A stretch of 64,000 nucleotides of DNA, from assembly GCA_964649085.1 (NCBI GenBank), contig CAZYPN010000029.1, positions 1 to 64,000 on the forward strand, written 5' to 3'. The notes beneath the pieces are model-generated. The model was not told the origin of the DNA, made no database searches, and was given only the letters and a program-made list of their open reading frames with translations. This document shows positions 42,737 through 51,317 of this stretch, piece after piece. A program made the translations under genes and the position numbers. The stretch comes from JADMJV01 sp964649085 (GTDB taxonomy: Bacteria; Vulcanimicrobiota; Xenobia; Xenobiales; JADMJV01). How positions within the stretch are numbered: position 1 is the stretch's first letter; each line of letters opens with the position of its first letter.

Positions 42737-43291
42737 GTGGCGGGGGAAATTCCCCGAGTCGTGGAGTCGTTTCAGTCTCTGGACCGGTTATTGCAGTTCG
42801 GACTCATCGCCTTGCTGGTGGCCTTGGGCGCTGTGCTGACCTACGCTCTGCTGTGGCTTCGGCGCTCCGGTATCCTGGGCAGCGGCGCCAAGAAGTCCCG
42901 GCCCCTGCCCAAGCACAAGGTTCCTGTCGAGCAGTTGCATCCCAAGTGGGAAGAGACCAACTACAACAATATGGTCGAAAGTGTTCACCGCGAGATCCAC
43001 GCTGCGCTGCTCAAGCGCGACCGAGAGACCCTCGAGGTCTTCTGTCAGGGTGCGGCTTTGAAGAGTCTGCTGCCGCGCCTGGAAGATCTGCCGGGAAGTG
43101 AAGACCGCCGCGAGGTGCTGCAGGGTTCGGTCCGTCAAAGTTGGGACGCGCAGCGCGGCGAACTGGTGACCATTCTGGCCGTGAGCCGATGGGTCAAGTC
43201 GTGGCGACGATTTTACGAGAAGTGGACGCTGCAGAAACAGGGCAACGCCTGGTTTCTGGTGGCTCGCGAGGCCTCGCGCGAGCCGCTCTAA
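42737..43291 (+). CDS. Single-span membrane protein, possible NTF2/Tim44-like domain
   Basis: This 184-residue protein has a membrane helix near residues 18-42 (LLQFGLIALLVALGAVLTYA). The soluble C-terminal domain (about 65-184) has the pattern of the NTF2/Tim44-like fold: a helix NYNNMVESVHREIHAALLKRD, then two strands ending in WTLQKQGNAWFLVARE. The fold assignment is a guess. The SGNH gene follows after 36 bases in the same orientation. Confidence 0.6.
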   Translation: MAGEIPRVVESFQSLDRLLQFGLIALLVALGAVLTYALLWLRRSGILGSGAKKSRPLPKHKVPVEQLHPKWEETNYNNMVESVHREIHAALLKRDRETLEVFCQGAALKSLLPRLEDLPGSEDRREVLQGSVRQSWDAQRGELVTILAVSRWVKSWRRFYEKWTLQKQGNAWFLVAREASREPL

Positions 43292-43326
43292 CCAGGGAGG
43301 GCAGCAAGTCGAGCGAAGCGGACTTC

Positions 43327-44421
43327 ATGGTTTCACCCTCACCGCCGGCGTCGAAAGCGCGTCGCCTTCTGTTTCGCCTGGGAATTGCACTGGGTGTTTT
43401 CGTGTTCGGTCTGGAGATCGGTTTGCGTCTGCTGCCTCCCTACTTGCCGTTGTGGATTGCCAATGATCTGGTTCAGGCCTACTCGCCACGCGTCGGTGGG
43501 ATGTACTTTCGCGACTCCCAGACGCAGATGTATTTTTGTTACCCCAACGACCATCGCTGGTGCCTCTTCAATGGCTATCGCTGGTTGCATGAAACCGATG
43601 CGCGAGGCAATCGCAACCCATCAGATACGGGCAGTGAAGTGCTCTTGTTGGGCGACTCGTTCATTTATGGTCACTGCCTGGAAGAGGTCGATACCCTGGG
43701 GGCTATCCTGCGTCGCGACTATGGCTGGAAGGCTTACAATCTGGCGCGCCAGGGCGACAGTCTTACCCAGCAGTACATCCAGTTTCGCCTGTATTTCGAC
43801 GAGTTGAAGCCCGCCAAAGTGCTGCTCTTCCCTTTCGTCAACGATTTCGGCGACATCGCCGCCCGCAAGGGCGAGCGGCCCGATCCTAAGGTGGAGCTCA
43901 ACATCGACTTTGCCGCTTTACGCCAGCGCAAGGAGAATCCCAAGTTTTGGAAGGTCAGCGGCCACTGGTACGACCACTTCTACACCTACCGCTTGTTGGC
44001 CCTGATGGAACGCTATCTGCAAAGGCAGAAGCCCGCTGCCGCGGGAGGCAAGGTGCGCGGTTGGGCTACGGCGCTGACCGAACCCGAGGAACGTGAGCCC
44101 TTGGAGCGATATTACGAGGCCTTGCTGGTGGATATGCTACAGCGTTGCCAGCGAGGGGGAGCAGAACTTTCGGTGATCTTCATCCACACCGACACTCCGG
44201 CCGACCCCTGGCCTCAGACCCAGGCCCTCATGAATGAAGTGCTTCAGCGGCTCTGTAGCCGCCACCAGATCCCCTATGTCTCGGCCGAGTCGCTGCTCAA
44301 GGGGCACCCGGAATATAGCCTGCCCAACGACGGCCACCTGACCCGCCAGGGTCACGAGGCTCTGGCGCGATTTGTGGTCGAGCAAGCAAAAAAAAGAGAG
44401 AAGAAATCGGGAGCGCTGTAA
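43327..44421 (+). CDS. Membrane-anchored SGNH/GDSL hydrolase-like protein
   Basis: This 364-residue protein has an N-terminal membrane helix (LFRLGIALGVFVFGLEIGLRLL) followed by a SGNH hydrolase domain. Block I is LLLGDSFIYGH with the nucleophile Ser, the block III-like Asn lies near FVNDFGD, and block V is SLPNDGHLTRQGHEALARF with the catalytic Asp-His pair. Such proteins act as esterases or acyl hydrolases and often modify envelope polysaccharide. The ATG at 43327 starts the membrane segment; the upstream frame is shared with the preceding gene. Related in layout to 57826. Confidence 0.78.
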   Translation: MVSPSPPASKARRLLFRLGIALGVFVFGLEIGLRLLPPYLPLWIANDLVQAYSPRVGGMYFRDSQTQMYFCYPNDHRWCLFNGYRWLHETDARGNRNPSDTGSEVLLLGDSFIYGHCLEEVDTLGAILRRDYGWKAYNLARQGDSLTQQYIQFRLYFDELKPAKVLLFPFVNDFGDIAARKGERPDPKVELNIDFAALRQRKENPKFWKVSGHWYDHFYTYRLLALMERYLQRQKPAAAGGKVRGWATALTEPEEREPLERYYEALLVDMLQRCQRGGAELSVIFIHTDTPADPWPQTQALMNEVLQRLCSRHQIPYVSAESLLKGHPEYSLPNDGHLTRQGHEALARFVVEQAKKREKKSGAL

Positions 44422-44500
44422 GGCAAAAAAAATAGAAGGAAGCACTCCCCAGGCCTCTCTCCCTGTTGGAGATTGGCGAATCGATGCCATCTCCCTGCTG

Positions 44501-46660
44501 CTACAGCAGCTCGGCCAGCACCCTGGCAGGACGATCGGCGGCATAGTCGGTGCCCGACAGTCCGAAGCTGAGGTCGGCCTGTTCGGGGTGAGCCACTTCC
44601 GTTGCCCCGCGGGCTTCCAGGTGCAGGCGGGCCAGTTCCTGGTAGTTGGGAAGCCAGTTGCCGAGTCGCACCATTTCGGCTGCCAACGTGGAGATATTGG
44701 TGACCGACTCTTCCACCCGATTGTGGGCGTCCAATCCGCGAACATACAGGTCGATGAAGAGCACTTGTTGCTCCCAGAGGTCCACCAGAATGGGGAAGCA
44801 GTAGCTCGACTGGCCGGTGAGGTCGAACTTTTGCTGGACGGTTTTGACATCGAATGACTTGTAGTTGGAGTCGACCCGGTCGCGCATCATCCAGCCCGCA
44901 TGGCAATCCATCTGAGAGAAAAAGTCGCCGCAGTAGCGGTAGATCAATGGAGCCAGGTAGCGGCACTGGCGGTCTTGCTTCAGGACCCCAAGTTCGGCAT
45001 CGATGAATTCGGCCGCTCCTTCGGGCGCCGATTGCAGGTCGCCCGAGTGCACAATGCCCTCGGACTTGAGGCGGGTATAGCTGACGTGACCGCTGTACTG
45101 CATCTCGGCATCGAAGCGAATCAGCGAGAGATCGAGATCGGTGCGGCGCTGGTGCTGTTTCCAATAGACAAACAGGCGCAGCACGTTGCCGGTGCCCAGC
45201 GGCACGCGGGTTCCCCGGCCCCAGATCTGAACTCCCTCGGAGGCCTTGCGCAGGGCCAACGGCACCACGTAGTGTCGCAGTCGGCTGTCGATCCAGACCT
45301 TCTTCCCTTGCCAAGAGGGCCTGCTTGAGAGCTGTTGGCGGACCAGACCATCGAAGAACTGTTCTAACTGGCCACAACACTCCGGGTCGAGTCGCTGGCC
45401 AGCAGGCGCCACGTAGATGCCGCCCTTTTTATTGATCACGGTTCGAAACTGTGCCTGCGGCAGCTGGCGGAAGTAGCCCCGCAGGACCAACCAGGTTTTG
45501 AGGGGGACTTTTTCCGCAACGGCCGCCACCTGTTCCAGGATCTGGCTCTGATGTTGGGGGTTTTGCAGCAGCAGGGCCTGAACGCGCCGGGCCAGCAAGC
45601 CGGGGCGCTCGGCCAGCCGCGGCAGCACCTGCAGCGACCCTCCTCGTGCGAAGGCCATTTCGATGTCCGAGTTAAAGCTGCGCAGCCGGTGTTCGCCCAG
45701 CGCCTGGAAGGCCCGGGCCACCCGGGGATAGCGTTCTGCCCATTGGCCCGGGTGCAGTCCGCGTCGCAGGGCCATCCAGAGCCCTCGATAGCGTCGCAGG
45801 TCTTCTTCCAACCCGGGCAGTTGCTCCAGCCGTTCCAGCACCAGGCGTCGTTGGGGTCGAGAGAGGCGAGGATAGCGAATTTTATTGGCCAGCGAGACCT
45901 CGCTGCCGGTGAGGGCAGCGAACAGGCGAAGCCAGTCGGTGGCGGTGCCGATCAGGGCCTGGACGGTGTGCCACTGGCCCCGGTTCCAGCAGGTTTTGAG
46001 CAGGTAGGTGCGGGTTTCGCGAAAGACCACCCGCTCGGGGTCGATCACTTCCGGGCCAAAGTGTTCCATGAGCAGTTCCAGATCGGCACGGGCTGCCTCG
46101 GGAATGGAAGAGCGCGCATAGAGGTTGGAACGCAGATAGTCGAGCAGTTGCCGGTCCATTTCGGCGGCCGAGACGAGCCTCAAGGTGATCCATTCGGTGC
46201 GCTCGTCGCCACTGCGCTGCAGTTGCCTCTGGCGCCCTGCCTTAAACAGTTGGGGATCCTGAAACTGGGTGATGGGATCGGCTCCGAACTGTTTCAGTTC
46301 AAACAGCCAGTTGGGAACCACCACGCCGTTGGCGAGCCGTTGGCCCGCCGGATAATCCAGGCACTGGTTGACCAGAAACCCCAACATCCGATGAACGAAA
46401 TATTCCCGTTCATCGGGCACGCTCTGCGGAAAGCCCTGGAAGAGGGGGACATAGTCGGGTTCGCCGCCGCGCCAGGCGCGCAACACCGAAAGGGTCGTGG
46501 GCCAGTTGCGCAGCAGCGAATCGTTGTACGCCTCGGGGTTTTCCACGGCGAAGCCCAGCCCGGCCAGTTCGGCCAGAAACATCAGCTTTTTCTGGGGATG
46601 GGTCGGGGCCTCGGCTGCCAGCAACAGCCCCAGGCGACGCAGGGCTACCTGATCGATCAT
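44501..46660 (-). CDS. Large cytoplasmic protein with C-terminal TerD-like domain
   Basis: This 719-residue protein has a long helical N-terminal region (about 1-480, rich in Leu and Arg). The C-terminal region (about 490-650) resembles TerD: RRTDLDLSLIRFDAE (acidic calcium-site-like run), SYTRLKSEGIVHSGDL, and a SVTNISTLAAEMVRLGNWL helix. TerD-type domains occur in tellurite-resistance and stress-signalling modules. There is no signal peptide. No other ter genes are near. The gene starts just upstream of the MFS gene on the same strand. Confidence 0.7.
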   Translation of the reverse strand: MIDQVALRRLGLLLAAEAPTHPQKKLMFLAELAGLGFAVENPEAYNDSLLRNWPTTLSVLRAWRGGEPDYVPLFQGFPQSVPDEREYFVHRMLGFLVNQCLDYPAGQRLANGVVVPNWLFELKQFGADPITQFQDPQLFKAGRQRQLQRSGDERTEWITLRLVSAAEMDRQLLDYLRSNLYARSSIPEAARADLELLMEHFGPEVIDPERVVFRETRTYLLKTCWNRGQWHTVQALIGTATDWLRLFAALTGSEVSLANKIRYPRLSRPQRRLVLERLEQLPGLEEDLRRYRGLWMALRRGLHPGQWAERYPRVARAFQALGEHRLRSFNSDIEMAFARGGSLQVLPRLAERPGLLARRVQALLLQNPQHQSQILEQVAAVAEKVPLKTWLVLRGYFRQLPQAQFRTVINKKGGIYVAPAGQRLDPECCGQLEQFFDGLVRQQLSSRPSWQGKKVWIDSRLRHYVVPLALRKASEGVQIWGRGTRVPLGTGNVLRLFVYWKQHQRRTDLDLSLIRFDAEMQYSGHVSYTRLKSEGIVHSGDLQSAPEGAAEFIDAELGVLKQDRQCRYLAPLIYRYCGDFFSQMDCHAGWMMRDRVDSNYKSFDVKTVQQKFDLTGQSSYCFPILVDLWEQQVLFIDLYVRGLDAHNRVEESVTNISTLAAEMVRLGNWLPNYQELARLHLEARGATEVAHPEQADLSFGLSGTDYAADRPARVLAELL

Positions 46661-46666
46661 CGGCCG

Positions 46667-48316
46667 TCAGTCCAGGAACCAGAGGGGTGCGCTGGCATGG
46701 GTAGAGATGCCCACCTCTGAACGATTTTCTTCGATGCGCAGGGGGAAGGAATCGTCACAGTAGCCATAGTGGAAGACTTCGGGCATCGACTCGCCCCGAT
46801 GCAATTTGTAGGCATGTTGCGAAACCTCCGCTTCATACTGGGATACTCTTTCGTGCTGGCGCAGGTGGGCCGCCCAGCTTTCTTCGAGGTAGACCTCGCG
46901 GAACTGCTCCGGATGGGCCAGGTCCAGGTATAGCCCCCACCGAATCACACCGTTTCGCAGTCGAATTCGGCGAATCTTCTCCATGGCCTGGAGGAACTCG
47001 GATTGATCCTCGCGAGCGATCTTGTATTCCACCACCACCATAACGGGCCCGTGTTTGAGGGGAATGTCGACGTTGACTTCAGGGTCCTCCCAATGATGAG
47101 AAGGCTCGTGGCCGAAGCTCTCTCCAGTGTGAATCGGGGCCGACCACGAGGTGATCATGCCGAGAAAGAGACAGACGCCGCTGCAGATCAGCGCCTGGCG
47201 CACCCCCAGCCCGCGGGCCAGGTAGCCCCAGAAAACGGCCCCCAGACCGGCCGCCCCGCAAAAGGTCAAGAGATAGACCGACATGGCTCGGGCTCGCACC
47301 CAGGCCGGCGAGAGCGACTGGGCCGCCAGATGGAAGCTGGACAGCAGGCAGATCGAACATCCGCCTCCCCAGAGCATGATCAGAAACGGCGTTACCGGGT
47401 CCTGGGCGTATCCCAGCCAGAGCGGCACCGGCACACAGGCCATCCAGGCCCAGCCCACCAGTTGATTGGCCGTGAGGCGCTGGCGCAGGGCCGGTAGCAG
47501 TCGCGTGGAAACACCGATGGCCCCCAGACCGTAGACGACCAGCATGATGCCATACTGTTGAGCAGAAAACCGATATTCTTGTTTGCACAACAGCGGCATT
47601 AAGGCCCACAGCCCGCTGTTGAAAAAAAAGAAGACCCCCGAACGTATCAGCACCATCAGAAAGACGCTGGAGTGACGGACATGCTGGACGCCTACCCGCA
47701 TGGCAGACACAAATCGCTCGGCCGGGAGATTTTCCAGTTGGGGTTTGCGCTTCCAGGTGTAGAGGGCGTAGACCACCGCCAGGAAACTCAACGAGTTGAG
47801 CAAGAAGGCATAACCAGCCCCCAGGTAGGCCAGCACCAATCCGCCGATGCCAGGACCGATGGCCCGAGCACAGTTGATGGCCAGGCCATTGAGCGTTACG
47901 GCGGCCGGAAGGTCCTCCTTGGAGACGATTTCTGGGGTTACGGCGTGCCAGCCCGGTGAATTCAGGGCCGCACCGGCCGAGAGATAGAAGCTACACAGCA
48001 ACAGGAGCCAGGGATTCATGGCGTTACTCAGGGTGAGCAAGGCCATGATGGCCGCGGCCAGCATCATCCAGGTCTGGGTGGCCAGCAACCAGCGCCGCCG
48101 GTCGAGCACATCGGCCAGAGCTCCGGCCGGCAAAGCCAGCAGGAACATGGGAAGGGTGTTGGCCACCTGCACCAACGATACCATGACCGGATCCGGAGCC
48201 AGAGTGGCCATCAGCCATACATTGGAGACATCTTGAATCCAGTTGCCGATGTTCGATACCAGCGTGGCCATCCACAGCGTGCGAAACAGGGGCTGACGCA
48301 GGGGGCTTTCGCGCAT
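46667..48316 (-). CDS. MFS transporter with C-terminal monooxygenase-like (ABM) domain
   Basis: In this 549-residue protein, residues about 1-405 form a 12-helix MFS transporter of the EntS/DUF894 type (TLVSNIGNWIQDVSNVWLM, PAGALADVLDRRRWLL). The remaining 140 residues are soluble, with GPVMVVVEYKIAREDQSEFLQ and WGLYLDLAHPEQFREVYLEE, fitting an antibiotic-biosynthesis-monooxygenase (dimeric alpha-beta barrel) fold. Such fusions are a known MFS subgroup. It probably exports a small hydrophobic compound. Confidence 0.85.
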   Translation of the reverse strand: MRESPLRQPLFRTLWMATLVSNIGNWIQDVSNVWLMATLAPDPVMVSLVQVANTLPMFLLALPAGALADVLDRRRWLLATQTWMMLAAAIMALLTLSNAMNPWLLLLCSFYLSAGAALNSPGWHAVTPEIVSKEDLPAAVTLNGLAINCARAIGPGIGGLVLAYLGAGYAFLLNSLSFLAVVYALYTWKRKPQLENLPAERFVSAMRVGVQHVRHSSVFLMVLIRSGVFFFFNSGLWALMPLLCKQEYRFSAQQYGIMLVVYGLGAIGVSTRLLPALRQRLTANQLVGWAWMACVPVPLWLGYAQDPVTPFLIMLWGGGCSICLLSSFHLAAQSLSPAWVRARAMSVYLLTFCGAAGLGAVFWGYLARGLGVRQALICSGVCLFLGMITSWSAPIHTGESFGHEPSHHWEDPEVNVDIPLKHGPVMVVVEYKIAREDQSEFLQAMEKIRRIRLRNGVIRWGLYLDLAHPEQFREVYLEESWAAHLRQHERVSQYEAEVSQHAYKLHRGESMPEVFHYGYCDDSFPLRIEENRSEVGISTHASAPLWFLD

Positions 48317-48358
48317 TGCCAGAGGTTCTGCGAGAAGGCGACGGGCCCCTTGGCGGCC

Positions 48359-50023
48359 TCAGGTCTCCAGGATCCAGAGGGTGTCGCCGATGCGCAGTTT
48401 ACGGGGCCGCGACAGGATCCAGCGCAAGGTTTCGATGTCCATATCGTCAGGCGGTGCCACCTTGCCCTCTACGGCCAGTTCGCAGCGCAGATACAGCCCG
48501 GCCGAGATGGCCAGCAATTCTCCCGGTTGCAGAGGCACCCGGGGAAACTGGATATAGCAATCTTTGAGATAGGCGCGGGGATGGTTCCGGCCGTAGTAAT
48601 AGAGGTAGATGGTGGGAATGTGTTCCTCTTCGACATAGAGGGCCAGCCGATAGAGGTCGATGCCCCAGTCGAAGTTGCTGTCCAGGGCGATTTCCGCACC
48701 CAGTTCTTTGCCTCCAACGGCTTCGTTGAAATAGGCGAGATAGCCCGGATGAGCCAGGGCCAGAGAGGTGGCGGTGGCCACGCTGGCCAGGCTTACCATC
48801 AACTGGCTGAACGTTTTCCAGCCGATGCCTGGAAGATAGCTTGCCCAGAACCAGGCCGTGAGGGCAAACATCGAGGGATACATCGGTAACAGATGGCGAA
48901 TTCCCAGGTTGAGGCGGGCGATCTGGGCTACACTCAGGAACAACAGGCTGAACAGCAGGTAGCCGCGAACCTCGGGCCCGGCCCGACGCAGCCACAACGG
49001 CGTTAGCATCAGGGCCACGCCGACCAGAACGATCCAGGGCACAGGTTCCTTGCTGACCAGCAGAGTGGGGAAAAAGTCCCATCGTCCTCCCTGATAGAAC
49101 TTTCGCTTCACGTAGGCGGGTTGGTCGTGTCCTCGGGTCAGATGGCGACTTTGCGACACCAGTCCGGTGAGATACCACGAGTAGTGCCTCAGCCCCGGAA
49201 TGGCCTCGCTGGCTCGAATCAGTCGCACTAGAGGATGCCGGCGGTTTTTGAGAACTCTCTGATTGTACCAGCTTTGATGGTCTGACGGCACGGGCGTAGC
49301 GGCGTAGACCAGGCCCACCAGTGCTCCGGCCAGTATCAAGGCCTGCCCAAGCGACTGCCAATGCTTGCGCCCGGCTCGTTGCAAGCCGAGAGCCAGCAGG
49401 AAAAAGATCGGCAGAATGAGGGCCGAGAACTTTACCAACCAGGCCATGCCGGTCCACAGGCCCAGGGCCAGGCTGTGGCGCCTGTCGGGGTGCCTGACCC
49501 AGGCGTAGAACAGGGCCGTAGCGACGAACATCAGGGCGGTGGCGGGGGCGTCGGTGGTCACCAGGGGCCCGTGGGCCAGAAAAGTGGGACACAGGGCCAG
49601 CATCAGTCCGGCCAGCAGGGCCGCGGATGGGCCGATGTGAGACCTCAGTGCCAGGGTAAAGAACAGCACGAAAAGAGCACTGCCAAAGATCATCGGGGCC
49701 CGCGCGATGCGAATGAGAAGTTGGGGATCATTCCCCTGGCGGTAAAAGAGATCGTCGATGCAGGCTTCTTTGTAGCGTTGCCCCCAGTGGTCCCAGGGGT
49801 CGTTCCAGCTCACCAGACTCAGGGCCATTCCGCTCAGCTCTTTGGCCAGCGGCGGATGGTAGGGGTTCATCCAAAATTCGCCGCGCTGGACCTGGGTATA
49901 GCCGGCCGTCACATGCTCGGGTTCGTCGTAACAGGGAGACGAGTTCCACGAACTGGTCAGCAGCACCAGCAGAGTCAGCAAACTCAGGGCACAGGCGGCC
50001 AGGTGGAAAGAACGGGCCTTCAC
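48359..50023 (-). CDS. GT39 family glycosyltransferase (ArnT/PMT-like)
   Basis: This 554-residue protein has about 12 membrane helices. The first loop (SPCYDEPEHVTAGYTQVQRG) holds the DE pair typical of the GT-C catalytic site, and HPPLAKELSGM follows as in ArnT-like enzymes. A membrane-proximal HGPLVTTDAPATALMF segment and the C-terminal soluble domain (DSNFDWGIDLYRL) complete the match. It would transfer a sugar from a polyprenyl-phosphate donor in the periplasm. The gene overlaps the downstream end of the OB-fold lipoprotein gene by 4 bases. Confidence 0.82.
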   Translation of the reverse strand: MKARSFHLAACALSLLTLLVLLTSSWNSSPCYDEPEHVTAGYTQVQRGEFWMNPYHPPLAKELSGMALSLVSWNDPWDHWGQRYKEACIDDLFYRQGNDPQLLIRIARAPMIFGSALFVLFFTLALRSHIGPSAALLAGLMLALCPTFLAHGPLVTTDAPATALMFVATALFYAWVRHPDRRHSLALGLWTGMAWLVKFSALILPIFFLLALGLQRAGRKHWQSLGQALILAGALVGLVYAATPVPSDHQSWYNQRVLKNRRHPLVRLIRASEAIPGLRHYSWYLTGLVSQSRHLTRGHDQPAYVKRKFYQGGRWDFFPTLLVSKEPVPWIVLVGVALMLTPLWLRRAGPEVRGYLLFSLLFLSVAQIARLNLGIRHLLPMYPSMFALTAWFWASYLPGIGWKTFSQLMVSLASVATATSLALAHPGYLAYFNEAVGGKELGAEIALDSNFDWGIDLYRLALYVEEEHIPTIYLYYYGRNHPRAYLKDCYIQFPRVPLQPGELLAISAGLYLRCELAVEGKVAPPDDMDIETLRWILSRPRKLRIGDTLWILET

Positions 50024-50412
50024 TTCACGATTTCGATTTGCTTGGGAGCGACCACCTGAATCTGAGTCTGGCCTTTATAGTTGCGCAGCAGCCCTCGCAC
50101 TTGAATGGTGTGGCCGACGAGTTCTTTCACCTTAGGGAACTTCGAGGTATCGCCAGGAAAGATAATGGCGCGAAAGGGTTGATCCTGGGGGTTCTTCGAG
50201 AAATTGATGTAGTAGAAACCTGCGGCATTGTTCTTGACCGAGGTGACCTTGCCTTGAACAATCACTCGTTGCCCCAAGCGTGAGGGGGCTTGCTCAGGCA
50301 AGATGCGTTCGAGTCCGGGTGTGCGAGAGGGGCTGGGGTAGACCTGTTTCTTGGGCTTGGATCCACACCCCACCAGAGTCAAAGTCATGAAAAGCACCAA
50401 CAGATAACGCAT
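50020..50412 (-). CDS. OB-fold lipoprotein
   Basis: This 130-residue protein has a lipobox (MTLTLVGC, Cys16). The mature domain (SRLGQRVIVQGKVTSVKNN, PFRAIIFPGDTSKFP, VRGLLRNYKGQTQIQV) has the strand pattern of a tRNA-anti-like OB fold, found in exported proteins of this type. The function is not known; it may bind oligonucleotides or oligosaccharides. It overlaps the GT39 start by 4 bases, so the two form an operon. Confidence 0.72.
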   Translation of the reverse strand: MRYLLVLFMTLTLVGCGSKPKKQVYPSPSRTPGLERILPEQAPSRLGQRVIVQGKVTSVKNNAAGFYYINFSKNPQDQPFRAIIFPGDTSKFPKVKELVGHTIQVRGLLRNYKGQTQIQVVAPKQIEIVK

Positions 50413-50470
50413 GGGCGGTTATTCGCTCCGGGTTCGAAGGGCCCTTGAGATTGCGGAGGAACTCTGAGGC

Positions 50471-51292
50471 GTGGAAGGTTTCTATCTGCTGGCCGATGAT
50501 CATGAGTGGCCGGCTGCTGAAGTCACCATCAAGAGCCTGCGTCTCTTTCACCCTCAGGCTCGTCTCATTCTGATTCCACGCAGTGCCCAGGTCGAGCGCG
50601 TGGCTGGCCTGGCCGAGCAGGTTTTCCAGTCCCAAGACCTCAGGCTGTGCGATCAATTCGGCGAGAGGCTGGCCGGCAGGAGCCATTCGGGTTATCGCAA
50701 GCTGCTGGCCTGGAAGGGGCCTCTAGAACGCTTCATCTGTTTGGAATCTCCCTGTTTGGTGACGGGCTCTTTAGAGTTCCTCTTTCAGTCTTTACACTCT
50801 TGGGGTTTCGTGCTGGGTTCTAGCGAGGAGGCCAGCTTTCGAAAGTACGTGTGGAAGCCCAGCATCTACCTGCGCACGCCGCTGACCAACGAGCAACTGG
50901 CTTTCGCTGCCCCCACCTGTCTGCTGGCCAGCCGCCGCGACAGTCTGAGCTGGGATCGATTTTCCGACCAGCTCGAAGAAGTTCGCGCCTGGAGCAGGCA
51001 TCTGAACCTTGCTCAGGGTGAAACCGCCTTCCTCAACTACCTGATGGTGACGGCCAGGGCGCCGCGCACCAGTTTATTAGAGTGGATTCGCCAGGGCAAG
51101 GATCGGCGCTGCGTGCTGTGGGCAGGGCAAAGAGGGGGCCATGTGCAGGGGGGCACAGTATCGTTTCTGGACGATCGCGAAGTCGTGCTGGTGCACTGGG
51201 CGGGCTGTTGGAAGTCGCACTGGTGGCGCCGCCGCCCCTATCAAAAGCTTTGGGACTACTATCAAGGACTCGCGCCAGCTTCCAGGAGTTGA
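50471..51292 (+). CDS. Glycosyltransferase-like protein (GT8/nucleotide-diphospho-sugar fold)
   Basis: This 273-residue soluble protein starts with a strand and helix (GFYLLADDHEWPAAEVTIKSL) of the GT-A type, and contains GYRKLLAWKGPLERFICLES and LNLAQGETAFLNYLMVTA, patterns common in GT8-like transferases (a DxD-equivalent region is not clear). It may be an inactive or unusual member. Its stop is just before the start of the nucleotidyltransferase-GT2 gene, with about 25 bases between. Confidence 0.55.
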   Translation: MEGFYLLADDHEWPAAEVTIKSLRLFHPQARLILIPRSAQVERVAGLAEQVFQSQDLRLCDQFGERLAGRSHSGYRKLLAWKGPLERFICLESPCLVTGSLEFLFQSLHSWGFVLGSSEEASFRKYVWKPSIYLRTPLTNEQLAFAAPTCLLASRRDSLSWDRFSDQLEEVRAWSRHLNLAQGETAFLNYLMVTARAPRTSLLEWIRQGKDRRCVLWAGQRGGHVQGGTVSFLDDREVVLVHWAGCWKSHWWRRRPYQKLWDYYQGLAPASRS

Positions 51293-51317
51293 CCCCAAGG
51301 ATTTCAAAGTTCCCCTC

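Noticed and set aside
44422..44500. Gap between two convergent genes as a terminator
   Set aside because: A GGAGAT/ATCTCC hairpin is present but has a bulge and no T run in either direction, so I could not support it as a terminator.
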